From contig VWPU01017861.1 of assembly GCA_013398955.1 (NCBI GenBank), forward strand, positions 40,001 to 104,000: a DNA stretch of 64,000 nucleotides, written 5' to 3'. The DNA comes from Callaeas wilsoni (lineage: Eukaryota; Chordata; Aves; Passeriformes; Callaeidae). A program made the translations under genes and the position numbers. Positions 34,921-47,010 of this stretch are shown in pieces. Positions within the stretch are counted from its first letter, which is position 1; each line of letters begins with the position of its first letter. Under the pieces are notes generated by a model. It was not told where the DNA came from. It worked only from the letters and a program-made list of their open reading frames with translations, and made no database searches.

Positions 34921-36529
34921 AGGCCTCAAAAGGGCCACTCAGATAAATAGGTAAATAATATTCATTAAATAGCACGTGGCAGCATATCCCACTTTTCTTT
35001 TTATCTGTTCTAACAATACCAAATTCCTCATCCCTGAGACTCACATAAAGCCCACGACAGAGGGTTCACATTCAAACTCCAATAAGCAATTCACAAACTA
35101 ACAGAGAATGATCTAGCTGATTTCACTAGGGACCTCCATATGGTGATGAAATTTATTCTGAGCCATGTTTAGGTTTTGTAGTTGTGGGCACCATACACAA
35201 ACCCTGAGAGAAACTGAGATTTTTAAAGCTGAGCTGAGAATTTACTAATACACTTCCCACTGAAATAAATGGATGCTATTTGCCCTCAGAATCTCAGTCA
35301 TCCTAGAAGTCAGAGTCTTCTATCCTGCATGTTTATTTCTCAACAAAAATTAGGATAATATCTTTCACTTTTTGAGTCTACAACCACTTCTCAAGATACA
35401 CTTTTCAAGACAGTACTTGTGCTGTTATATCCTGGAAGTGGATACATCTTCTCCAGTTGTAATATTTTTAACCTATAAATTGTTCAGTTGGATTCAATTT
35501 TCGCAAAGGTATAATAAGAAACTTATATTCCCCAACTCTTTGAAGCATGTAACAAATATACAATTTTATAGTATGGTATAGGTCACAAGTTTGTGTAGCT
35601 AGTTTTCAAAAGAAAGTAACGCTCCAGATAGATTTTATTTTTTCTCCCTACAGTTTGAAAAGTGGATTGATATTTTCCTTTAATTTTTGCCCGTTTAAGT
35701 ACAGGACTGGAGTTGTTTTTTTCTGTATTTTTCCCTTCAGACAGCATATTTTCCTGATGGAACTCCCCTCCCCCCAATACACAATGTGCTTTTCTGATTT
35801 ACCAGCTCTAGCATTTTCTCAACAATCATGTGAGCAAGAGCAAGGACTGAATATTTTTAGACACTAGAACTAAGCAGATGGCGAAGGATGTAGAAGATCA
35901 ATAACTAGTTTTTGTAAAGTTTGCATTTCTGCTTATTTCAGTGTATTTCAAAATGCAACAGGAAGAATATAAAACTTCATGGAATGAAACAGGAGGAAAC
36001 TGCTCTGGCCTGTATGCCTGGTATGGGAACATTTTCCCAGCCATTCTTTGAAAGCAAGCCATGCACTTGCTCCAGCTTTAATTGTGAACTCTCCTTTTGT
36101 TAATTTAATTGTACTCATGTTGCTGTTTGGTAAAAGGTCTTGGACAGATGTGTACTCATCTGACATTCTTCCAAGCATGTCTGCATGGTCAAACTTGAAA
36201 GGTTTTTGGGAGCTGAAAGTCATCCCATCAGGAACCTGAAACAACACCATCTGCTTTAGGTGACTAAGCACGTCAAGAATAGCCATCTCCCTCCTTCTGG
36301 GCTCGAGCCTCCATGCTCCCTTGGGCTTTTGCTGTGGAGCAGCTGCCCTTCAGAGGTGCAGAGGAAGGGGAAATCATAAAACAAGTCCTGGCCGCAACAC
36401 AGTTTTCACTGCTACTTCAGGAGCCTGAGGGCTTAACTGAAAACAGGGTGAAATCAGGCAGATGCTCCAAAGCTGGCGGCACAATGCTGGAAAGGGGCAC
36501 TCCTGGCCCAAAGCAGGGGCACTAAGCAG

Positions 36530-36650
36530 GAGAAACCAGTGCCTTGTTTTGTGACCTTGAGTAAGTCTCTCCACCCTTCTTCACCATCACTTCTCAGCTA
36601 CAGAATGGGGCAGCACAGCCTCATTTCTGTTCCTCCTTTCCCTTAGGAAC
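36530..36650 (+). repeat. MIR SINE fragment
   Basis: TTTTGTGACCTTGAGTAAGT, TCTCTCCACCCTTCTTCACC, then CTACAGAATGGGGCAGCA follows the MIR core order GTGACCTTGGGCAAGT, CTTAACCTCTCTGTGCCTCA, CTGTAAAATGGGGATAA. This is the clearest MIR-family match in the window. Both ends are lost. Confidence 0.7.
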
Positions 36651-38539
36651 AGCAAGGCTTGCGGGGCCAGCTCTGGGTCTGTGTCCCTGCAACATTAGCC
36701 CTCAAGCACTAAGCAGAATTAGGAAGGTCAGCAGCTGACAAAGGTTGACACAAGTCCCCCCAAAGTCATTAAGACGGAGTTCACATTATCGAGAGTGTTC
36801 TCAGACACTGCCTCTGGGGCTGTGGGGCTGCAGAGCAGGCACATCTCACCCTTCAGCAGGATCTGCTGCAAGCCTGGTGTGAGCAGCTAAATGCCGGAGA
36901 CAAAAAGGCTGAGAGGCAAGCAGATCCTGCTGCAGCTTTTCATTTCCAGCTGTTGACCTTTCCAGCCCTGCAGGTTCTGTTCATTAGTGCCAACGCCTGC
37001 ACTGTGCTGACGAGGAGGAACCAACTGGGAGTGCTTCACATATTTCCCTGGGCTTGAACCGGAGCTGTCCCTAAAACTGGGCAATGAGGATGGGGCCAAA
37101 GAAGGCCAAGACACATTCTGAAGCTTTGTTTTCAACAGAGAAAAGGCGGCTGAGGTTTGCATGGCAGTTTGAGGGCTTGCAACATCCTCAAGCTCCTTGT
37201 GCTTGGTACTGGCAAGGCAAGTGTCCCACGGCTGCCATTGTATTCAGCAGGGGCTGGGGCACTGCAGGGCTGGGACCAGCGAGGCTCCTCATCTGCGCGG
37301 GAGGTCAGGAGGAGACACACGGGACAGGGTGGAGATGCTTCCTCACACCAGCTCCGAAGAGTTGCTGTGGGGTTTCCGACTTCCAGGCAGATCCTCACCA
37401 CCCAAAGGGGGCCCTACTCACTGTCAGTGTTGTCTCTAGCAGCTGTCCCTTCTACCCCAGCAGTGTCAGCCTTGGAGCCAGGCCAGCAGCTACGTGTGGA
37501 AGCTGTTTCCTCCTCCAACCTTCTGGACCTCAGGCAAAAGAGCTACTAAATGAGCCATACTGACACCAATACTGCAATCAATTTGTTAATAAGGATCAGA
37601 GACAGACTCTGCTGCTGGGAGGAGAAGGCAAGGGGAAAGGAGATCATTATTTTTAATTTAAATAAATCAATATGTTAATGGGGAAAGGATGCGCCCTGCA
37701 CAAGGGTGGTGGAAGGGAGAAGGCAAATGAGTACAGCTATTCTCTTTCTTGGTTTGGTTGTGTTTTTTTGGAGGAGAGAAGGAAGGGGTATATAGTTTGT
37801 CATTAGGGTTTAAAAAAAAGGAAAATTATTTAATATAAAAAGAGTGGGAATAGACAATTTTATAAGTCCTGTAACAGCAAATAACTAATTATACCCGTTT
37901 GAGACTCAGAAGCATGCCTGGCTCTTTTCTTTCTTTAAAACAAATTAAAGAAAAAGGAATGCTTGATTCCCAGGAGGGCTTATCTAAGGCCTCTCATCTC
38001 TAATACACATCTAAAGGGACAGGGAAAATATCTTTTATCACTTAAATCTCCCTGAAATTTAAGACCAGCTGGGAATTTTTTTATGTGGATATGATTCATT
38101 AAATTCATATCATTCCAAAGAAACCTTCCTGCCGGTTTATCTTTGCCACTGCAGTCGTCTCTCCAGAAAAGCACAGTTTCGCAAATGTTGTCAACCCGGA
38201 CAGCTCAATTTTTGGCTGAAGGTTAGATTTCATTTGGAAACTATGGAACTGGCCCCACATTTTTCTTTTCAGGGAACTGGTATTTGCAAATCGTTCTTCA
38301 AGTCAACTTTTTGCCCTCTGCTGAGACAATGGGAAAATCCTGCACCACCATACCGCTCCCATTAGGCTTCTCGGTCCTGGGAGGTGGAGGGGTTTTATTT
38401 TCAAGCTACATTTCAATATTTATGCATTGTACTCGTGAGTTGAGAGTCTTTGATCAAATATAGGTACAGGAGCTCTGAAGGCTGGGCTCGGGGAGCAGCC
38501 GCATCCAGCTTCCGCTGGGATCAAATGCAGCAAGTTTGT
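36651..38539. other. Intergenic, no gene seen
   Basis: The part 36880-37560 is GC-richer and carries a 159-codon frame (+, 37084-37563) that overlaps several frames on both strands and has no domain. I treat it as chance. 37640-37880 is AT-rich. Confidence 0.5.
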
Positions 38540-39190
38540 ATTTCAGCAATCCTTAGAGCCGCTCCACGGTGCGGCGATGTACGAGCTGATAAATAGAGGG
38601 TTGCGGCGTAGTTAATATTCCCACACGACGTGCAGCCGCCGGAACGCTCCGCGGAGTTTTCGCAGGGAGGAAAATGTATGTTTTTACATAATGAGCTCCT
38701 TCACATGTAGCGCCACAAAAGTTACTAGGGAGACGGTCTGTCCCGGGCGCACGGAAAAACAAAGGGAAGTTCACGTGGCAAGATTGCTCCTCGGCGGCCC
38801 CGTCTTGCAGCCAATGCGCAGGGTGGGGAGGCACTTCCAAGGGCGAGAGTTTGAAAAGCGGAGCTGAGCCGGGGCGCCCGGGCAGCGAGGAGTGAGAGGC
38901 TTTGGGAAGAGGTCAGGCGGAGGGCAGGGTGGATGGAGCTCAGGGGCGGCTGTGGAAGAAAGGCCGGCCGGCCCCGCCAGGTGCTGCCGGCGCTGCCCGG
39001 CGCGCCCGCGCCGTGGCGATGGGTGCGCTCCCATCCGCAGCACCCGCAGAGCATCCCTGCCCTGCCGGGATCCAGCCGGGCCCCAGCACGCACCGGCCCT
39101 TCGAGCCGGACTGCACCCAACGCCTGCGAAATGAAAAATAGCTGCAAGCCAGTGTCCGGGGCTAACCAACCCGGAACTCCCTGAATCCAT
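38540..39190. promoter_or_regulatory. CpG island, orphan promoter candidate
   Basis: By eye about 60 CpGs lie in roughly 650 bp with G+C near 60%, so CpG is not depleted, in an otherwise CpG-poor desert. It has a CCAAT word (CAGCCAATGCGC, 38811-38822), many GGGCGG-like and GCGC words, and a TTCCCACA RBPJ-like word near 38618. Open frames on the minus strand (to 197 codons) overlap open plus frames and are low in recognisable sequence, as expected for any CpG island. No SMYD2 first-exon sequence is recognised. Most likely the promoter of an unannotated non-coding RNA, or a CpG-rich distal element. Confidence 0.65.
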
Positions 39191-40335
39191 CCCGAGGTAG
39201 AAGAGGAAAGAGTTTTCACCGTGGGATTTTTCTTTTCTCTCATTCACTAAGTAGACACAGCTCTGCCTTTTGAAAACCTCTGTAGGACGTGGCTGAGTAT
39301 AGAAATCTGCCCCTGGACTCCCCGTTTTGAATTCTTTCTCCCAGCAGGTACCTGGGCATGTCAAGCTTTGGTGTTTCCCTGGGCAAAAGCATCATTTTTC
39401 CTGTTTTGCCCTGGAGGAACTCACTGCTTCCCTGCATTTTAGTTGTACTTACTACTCTAAGATTTAGAATTGTCTTTCTAAGGTTCAGAAAATTCAAGTA
39501 ATATAAATACTTTTTGTTAGTAAAGGCTCTAGTATCTGCTTTAAATATAGACACAGCCCTTAGATTCACATTAGGGCTTCTACCACATTTCCAAAATCCT
39601 CACAGACGTCCACTACCTTGAACACAGTGAATGTGATTAAAAGTATCATCTCTTCTCACCAGACTCCTGTGGGAGTATCAGATCTAAACTAGATTATTAG
39701 ACTAAAATCCTGCTTTTCAATTCAACCCAAGTTAACAGTTGGGATCCTCTGGTTACAATTTGGAGCAATCATCAGCATTTAGAGGCCAGACTTGTACAGG
39801 AATCACCAGCAAGAGCTCACACCACGGATTTACTTAGGTTTTGCAGCTCCTACATGTGATACAGCTCTCTGTCGATCTCCAAATGCAGCCGGTAATATGA
39901 GCAAGAAACCTTCACTAAATATTCATAAATTATCAGTTTTTAAAAGTCTAGAAAAAGAACAGGAATTTTCCTGATAGAATAGTTCTCAAATTAAAAACCA
40001 CATTTTTTTTGTTCAATCATTGTTTTTGCTTTAGCACTTCATGCCATCATCAGAAGAACAGTTTTACCAGTGGGCAATATTTTGCTCCTGCCTTCAGACC
40101 AGCAATTAGAACAACTAACAGACAGTTCAGACAATAGCCAGTTTATCTGCAGAAAGGGAATTTGCATTTCTCTTTATATACCTTATGTTAAACATACACA
40201 GTATCATACAATAATTATCACTATATAAACAAATTGCAATTCTACGGTCTTCAGAGCAGTGACCTTTTGTTTTATTAGTGCACCTGCACAAAGGCTTTTA
40301 AGCTGTTTAAAATGTTTCGAGCCTCTTGTTCATAG
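39191..40335. other. Intergenic, no gene seen
   Basis: AT-rich DNA downstream of the CpG island, with a minus-strand frame at 39240-39569. No domain, repeat family or RNA gene is recognised. Confidence 0.5.
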
Positions 40336-40339
40336 CTTT

Positions 40340-40560
40340 TGAGTGCTCCTATTATATCATTATCAAATGGTTGCATATATATAAATATACAATGTATAAT
40401 TAACATGTATAATTAAGAGATACACTAATAACATACGCATTAAAATATTATTATTAAATATTAAATTATATGTTGTATTTTATGCTTTATACATTACATT
40501 ATAATCTTAAATGATGTGTCATATATTGTATATTTAATGGAGTTTTTTGCATATATCTAT
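40340..40560. repeat. Extremely AT-rich block
   Basis: About 220 bp, mostly A and T, with a local duplication (ATGTATAATTA at about 40391 and 40404) and several TAAATATTA-type words. It may be a DNA-unwinding or matrix-attachment-like region; this is inference from composition. Confidence 0.6.
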
Positions 40561-43500
40561 AAAGCCAGTATTTCACATGTCTCCACACATGATCACACCT
40601 ACATATAAGCACCTGTGTGCATTGTGCACACATACAACAGCACCATGTCATTAATTCATAGCTGTATTTGGGACTGCTGTGTTTTAAGCATATGGTTTAA
40701 AGGAATTTCCTTAAGACATATTCAGTAATTACATAAATGAAATAGATTATGAAAGTCTACACTGGTATCAGGTGCTTCCTATTAAGAAAAGTACTATGAA
40801 GAAAAGTATTAGTATCTGAGCCTAATTATTGGTGCTGAAAGTCATTTCATTTCAAACATCCTATTAACTAAAGTCCATATACAGAAATTATTGGCTGCTT
40901 GCACCAATCCCCATTATAAAACCCAGTGAAATCCCTTTGCGAAAAAAGGGAAGACTACAGCTTAAACCTTAAGTACTTCGATAAAAATATAAGATCAGTT
41001 TCATCCCAAAGTACAAATCCCAATCTCCATCTAAAACTGCCTGACCCTAAAATATATTCAGAGCTTGTTCTAATCACAGGAGATGTATTCTGAATAGGAC
41101 AGCCCTCTATCATCTGCTAAGTCTCTTTAAGTCATCGTTTTCACTGTATCTGAAAAATTAATTCCTTTTCAGAAATATTCTCATCTTCTGCTAAAAGAAA
41201 AAAAAAAGCTTTTTGATGTAGAGTGACAGGATTATGAAGTGACCCTTCAGGTCAGAAGGAGACTTTTCCTTTTCTCATCAAGGAAATCAATTTCTAAGTC
41301 CAAGTCTCTTAAAATAATATATTCTTGTAGCACGCATACAGCTTTTTTTGATCTGCTATGAAAAGAATAAGAGGTAAAGAGGATCAGGGGTGGCGATGGA
41401 ATATTATAATCTGCCACACTCACACATCAGCCTTTCACTAAGTAATTCCAGATAAATTGAGGATTTACATATTTAAGATTAAATGGGGAAAGAGTAGCGA
41501 TGCATAAATAGAAGAATACAAAGATACAATTTAGGGAAGTTAACTCTTAAAAAAATTTTACCTGATGTTTGATACCCTTCCAGTGTCCCACCCTATATTT
41601 TTTAACACATATAATGTTTATAAGGAAATAACCAGGATAATCTCTTTGAGATCAACTGAGCACAAACACAGATGCCTTAGGGTTTCTCTCCTCCACCCCT
41701 CCCACCTTCACTACTGAAAAAATACCAATTACCATGACAAGAAACAGTTAAATGCCTCCAAAGACACATACACACAGCAGATGGAAAACAGGAGGAAACC
41801 AGCTGGAAGTGTGTTTCCCTTAGAACTGTTTTTAACAGCCTGTGCACAAATAATGTCTCACTAATACGCAGATAAAAATAAAACATAAATATTTAAAAGG
41901 TGACTGGTCAAAGCAACAAGATGGCATTCGATATGGGAACTTTCCCTTTTTTACTCTGTTCCCTGTCCGTACTCCGGGTAATTGTTCAGAGACATCCTGA
42001 ACCAGGTCTCTGATTCAGGGAAGGTAACTTCAAGGCAAAAGCTCTGGTAATGGTCGTAAACTCTTGTGCTGCTATTTGCAAGGCTCATGGGCTGTCCTTG
42101 TTTTTTTTTACTCACCTGTTCAGCCTTTGCCTTTACGTTGAGCTTCCTGCATGGACGGTGTCCCAACACTGCCCAGCTGAGCTCCAGGAGCAGTTGTTCA
42201 CACCAGCGCAAGATAAGGAGGCCAGCCCTTTATAAAATTCCTTCTGTTCTCCGCTGCTTAAGCAGAAACATTTTAAAGGAACTCCTTTTCCAGAAACTAC
42301 TAAGCCCTTTCTGATAATCTGGATATTTTTAAGATGCCAATGGATCTCTGTAATCCATATTTACCACCAAACATCTTGACCTGACCCCTCAGAGTCCAGA
42401 CAGCATCCAAACTCCCATATAATCCTGTGACTTTGCCATTAGGGAGAGCAAAATCAGTGGAGATGCAGAGAGATGGAAATGTCCGTGCTGAAGCACAGAC
42501 AGGAGCTAGCTGAAGCAAGGGCAGGAGCAAGCACAGGCATTGCTTGTAAGAAATAAGAGGGACTTCCAGAAGTATAACTGGGGCAAAGGCAGCTGCAGGG
42601 GGCAATGGAGAAGGGAAGCCCACAGTTCTTCCCTAGAATTCCCCAAGCCAGAAGCATTTGTGGTATGTCTTGCTTGTCCTGTCTTTGATCTTAACCGTTA
42701 TCATCGGGTAGAACAATTTTAAGTAGAGTAGATGGGTTGTCTGCCATTTATTTAGATCCCTTCCTTTACAGTTCCTTCTCCACTGATTCTCATTAGGCAG
42801 CTCTCTCGCACTCACCAGGAATTCAGCAAAGCAGATCCTTAGCTGGTGTTAATTGGTCTAAGTCCATTTGCTTCAAAGGAGCTGCTCAAACTTACAGTGC
42901 CCAGAAATTTGACCCAGTTTCACTTCTCTGTATAATGTGGTCTCTTGATGGAGGAACAGATATATTCCTTCTGCTCTGGCTCTGAAGTGTTGAGTCATTG
43001 CACACATTTCTGAGAATCCCAGAAATCTGGATTTTTTGGAGCAAATAAATCCTGAGCATGATGACTTACTCAAATGAAAGAAGTTGGACGCTCTGGAACA
43101 TAAGGCAGAAAAGAAACAGGGTATCTTGTTGGTCCACCCACAGCCACAAAGATCTAGAAAATCCTCTCATGACGCATCCAAATGACAGCAGAAAACAGGT
43201 GAACACATGAACACCTGCAGAAATCTTGGCTTGGATGACATGAGACCACCGAACACACTCTTTAGACAACCAGTTAAACAAGTAATCAAGAGGGATTTGG
43301 CCCAGATACCAGATAAGACTTTACTGATTTGGACCAATAAGAGATGGATGCATGTAGTCTGATCATTCAAAGTAAAACAGAGTTTTTTGGTTTGTTTTTT
43401 TTTTTTTGGTTGTTGTTGTTGTTAATATATTTTAACAGCTTTTTTCACATGCCTTCAGAACAAAGAGAGGTGAATGAGTCCTGACCAAGACCGTTCTTTC

Positions 43501-46080
43501 TTTAGGAACAGCCCTGGCTTGATTGCACAGAGTGGCTGTACCACAGGCAGAGCAGCAAGGGCAGTGGGGGGTAAACAAGAAGGACAAGTAATTGCTGATC
43601 TGTGAGGCAAAGATGGGAAGAGAATGGTCTTACTCAGGTGGCATCACCAGGTTCAGCAGTTAAGGAGGAGCACTTTTCAGAAGCTTTTCCTGTTAAAATT
43701 CTGGCAGCACATCCCTTGGCTTTACCAGAATATTAAACATGATTTTAAAGTTGTTGTTTTTTAGTGATCAATTTCCTTGTTGAAAATCTACAGAAAAAGA
43801 AAGGTCTGTTTCCTCTGATGTTTCTTTCCCTCCTTGAATGAACTATGCTTTTGTCTGTTTTTATTTTTGTAATGCCATATTTATACCTAACACCTTCAAA
43901 CACGTATTATTTTAGAGATATGATACCATCTAGTGTTATTGCTGGCTTTTCACATCTTGCACTTATCAAGTAACCACAGTCAGCAACATGTCAGAGTTCA
44001 TCACTACATCACGTCAGTAGCAAAACAAAACCTGCTTCCCACCCAATATCTATATTTACACACCTCACAGGTGGGTGAAATTTGCAGTTCATCTAGGAAA
44101 TTCACTCTCCTTTAATCTCTGGAAATTAGTTTGTCTGTGTGTACACGTATCATTATCATCTAGTGCTTTGCCACTGATTTATTTCAGCCTCTGTAGAAAA
44201 TAGGCTGGGATTACTAATAACAAACACAAGTGTTTATAAACAGACTTTGTACAGTCTTGGGCAGGCAAAAGTCAAGGGTACATTTACTTCAAACCAACCA
44301 GGTTTTACTCCATTTTTCAGGGAATTAGATGAGATTTTAGTTTGCAAGTACTAGTGACTAGTGACAAAGCCTTCCTAAATATTCATAGTAACTGAAAGCT
44401 GGTGTTATCCAGGAGGGAGATGCTTATATGATTTCATACTCTAAGAGGAGAAGACCACCAGAAGAGTCAGTCTCTGCAGGACAATAAAGTGGGTTCATCT
44501 GTTTGGGCACTTTAAAACACAAAATGTTGCTGAACTGAAAATATGCAGAAACACAGTATTCATAAAGGTAAAATAGAAAGAAAAGAGCAGTGTGGATAGT
44601 CTGATAGAAGATGGTGGATTAGTATCCATGGAGACTCCTTTCTTCCCTGTATTCACCCAATATGTACAGGACATTTGGTGATTTCTCCACAACATGCCAC
44701 AAGTGCCTTGATCTGGACAGACAGCAAACACCTCTCTAGCTAAAAGGGTAATTGGAGTCCACGTCCCTTAGCTCAAGGCTTCTCTTCCTGTGTAATTGGG
44801 ATGGATGTCAGTTACAACAGTAATTTCTGCAGTAGGGCCACTTTGGAACTACACTGGTAGCCATCGAGACTTTTAAGGCACTCAGCAACCTATATATTTG
44901 TTGCTACCCCTTGCAAACAATTTACTGTCTCTAAAGGAAATTATTCTTTAATGATTATATGGAATTCCTTGGGAACAAGGAGAGGGGAGTTTATCATTTT
45001 GTAGCTTTGTGGAACATAAAATTATGATATTTTCCAACACTGGGTTTCACTTGCTCACTTATGACTGTTGGCAGGGGGTACTAAATGCCTTTACACACTA
45101 AAGGAGTGTTAGACACTAAAGGTGTGGATTTCCGTGATGTTTACCCATGCTAAATTCCTGGGGCTAGGAAACAGATACCTGCCTTTTAGAAGCACTCTTC
45201 CAGGCAGACTTTTTCACTATACAGGCCATGTGAATGAGATCAGCTTAGAGGGAAATGCCCTTGTGTGTCTCCAATATGAAGGCAAAGAGCAAAGAAAAGA
45301 GGGAGAAAGCCCATCTAGAGAGGGCTGCCTCCAAAAAAAGAGGCATTGGCATATGAATGTTGTTAAATGATGATAGTGGAGAAACAATTCAGCAGATAGG
45401 AATTCCTGCATGCCTCCATTTCTTTTAACATGCATGGTTAGTTTACAAAAAACCACTAAATTTAGCACATTTCATACATCACTGTCCACACTTGGAACAG
45501 AACCGTGTTGAGCACTGAGGCAGATGAAGGACACCCCAAAGCAGACCTGGGAACACCCTCCAGATAATTGCTGCACTGTCAATCAACGACTTCACCAAAG
45601 TGGAAAGAACTGTCCGAGCACGCTACAACCCGCTTGGGCATGGCCACACCCTTGTGGAAGGAGGCATGAACTAAAATAACATGCTGCTAGTTTCAGGGAG
45701 CTCGGCTCCCAGGAGCTCCAAAGAAGCTGGATCCAGCACACAGGTGGTCCCAAGGCAGGGGGAAAGACTCTTGGATACATCTGTGCGTTGGTACTACTTG
45801 TCCAGTGATCTTCAAGGGTTTACTCAAGCCAATCAGTGACAGAGGTTACAAGGACAAGAAAATATCAGTAACAGAGAGGGGCAGTGACAGCCTCAGGACC
45901 AGCTGCTAATGGGCATTAGCAATGCACGTCCCTCTGCCCGTTATCAAGGAGTTGAATAACACCAGTAGGTATGATATGACCCCAAATGTGGTCTTCCATT
46001 CCTCAGCTTCATTTCCCCTCTGATTTCCCTCTGCTATTGCAGTTACACCTTTTTAGTCTCTGTGTTGTGCATGTCTCTGT
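40561..46080. other. Intergenic, no gene seen
   Basis: No coding gene, RNA gene or clear transposon. A T13-like tract followed by (TTG)n lies at 43387-43424, and a T-box-like duplicated word at 45095-45126. Remaining sequence is unique-looking. Confidence 0.5.
45095..45126 (+). promoter_or_regulatory. Duplicated T-box-like word
   Basis: ACACTAAAGGAGTG (45095-45108) and ACACTAAAGGTGTG (45113-45126) differ by one base and start 18 bp apart. The second ends in AGGTGTG, the T-box half-site core. Function is unknown. Confidence 0.25.
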
Positions 46081-46087
46081 GGCTATT

Positions 46088-46132
46088 CTCATTCTCTCTG
46101 GAGAATGAGTGAGAGAATGTTGCATGCGCAAC
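46088..46132. repeat. 9-bp perfect hairpin plus NRF1-like palindrome
   Basis: CTCATTCTC (46088-46096) and GAGAATGAG (46101-46109) flank a TCTG tetraloop. Ten bases later comes GTTGCATGCGCAAC (46119-46132), which contains the NRF1-type word GCATGCGC. Both are seen directly; function is unknown. Confidence 0.8.
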
Positions 46133-46839
46133 AGCTCCATTGGAAAGTGTTCAAGAGGTAGGCTGTGAAAATAGATTTTTTTCATTTTCTATAGTAACAT
46201 TTTTCAAGGGTTGAGAACTTGCTTGGATATCATCTTTTTTTCATTTCTCATTAAAAAAAAGCAGTGTTGACGTGTCTTTATTTTGAAACAATGATTTATC
46301 AAAGAAAAAAGGAAAGAGCAGCTGTTTCTCACCCTTTGAAGCCAATCTGACTAAAGTATCTCATATTTTTCGTTTGACTCTAAATGCTTAATTTTCATCT
46401 ATATGAAAAGAGGACTTGGAGCAACGCCTCTTCTTTGTCCTAGTATTAGATACTTTTTAAAGTGTTATTTGTTCTGGCTGAAGTCTTCAGGAATTCCAAA
46501 CCATGAAGTTCTCTCATGTGAACACAAGACTTGGATGTCACCAGCACATACAGCAACAAACATATGCACAAAAGTTTTGTGACTGAACAATCTAACTCAG
46601 CTGACGCTTGACAGTCGACAACATATGTACATTTCCTTTACTCTTGTAGCATGTGTGGGCTTTTCAGTCTCAACTATTTTCTATGTTTAAATTAAACATA
46701 CAATATGGCTGTATACTGAAGTGCTTTCCTTGTGAAAGGTTCATTGATGGACTGCAATAATTAATTTCCTTTTTCGTAATTTCAGAAGGTAATTGTAAAA
46801 GCCCCCTCAGTTTGACACTGATAGAACCTGGGTGCCTTT

Positions 46840-47010
46840 TATTAACAAAGCGAGTTCTTAAAGTATCCTTATTTTTACTGCTGCTACTATATTAGCAGCT
46901 GAAATGTGATTATACCTTTGAGATCCATCATGTCACCTATCGTTATCTGAGATGCTGTTCTCAATTCATTATACACAGAAATAAAGATACAAATCCAGTC
47001 CTACAGCCTC
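46840..47010. promoter_or_regulatory. Candidate conserved non-coding element 6
   Basis: A unique block with a perfect 7-bp inverted repeat, GCTGCTA (46880-46886) and TAGCAGC (46893-46899), plus ATGTGATTATACC, TCGTTATCTGAG and CAATTCATTATAC words. It resembles an enhancer in motif density; conservation is unknown. Confidence 0.3.

Larger units (their letters stand above)
33560..36530. other. Intergenic, no gene seen
   Basis: No gene recognised. It contains a 19-bp perfect tandem duplication (34815-34852), a T16-like tract (34865-34878) and an alternating GTCACC/GGTGAC set (34896-34920). Otherwise unique sequence. Confidence 0.55.

Noticed and set aside
37084..37563. 159-codon plus-strand frame
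   Set aside because: GC-rich local sequence with several other frames open on both strands. No domain seen.
38540..39190. First exon of SMYD2, the next gene in other amniotes
   Set aside because: None of the frames shows the SET/MYND-type sequence expected of SMYD2, so the CpG island is not assigned to it.
38725..39364. Overlapping minus-strand frames of 172 and 197 codons
   Set aside because: They lie in a CpG island where stop codons are rare on every strand. The peptides are Pro/Ala/Arg/Gly-rich with no recognisable domain, and plus-strand frames overlap them.
43387..43424. T-tract followed by (TTG)n
   Set aside because: Plain low complexity. No poly(A) signal on the opposite strand and no retrocopy, so not treated as a mobile element.
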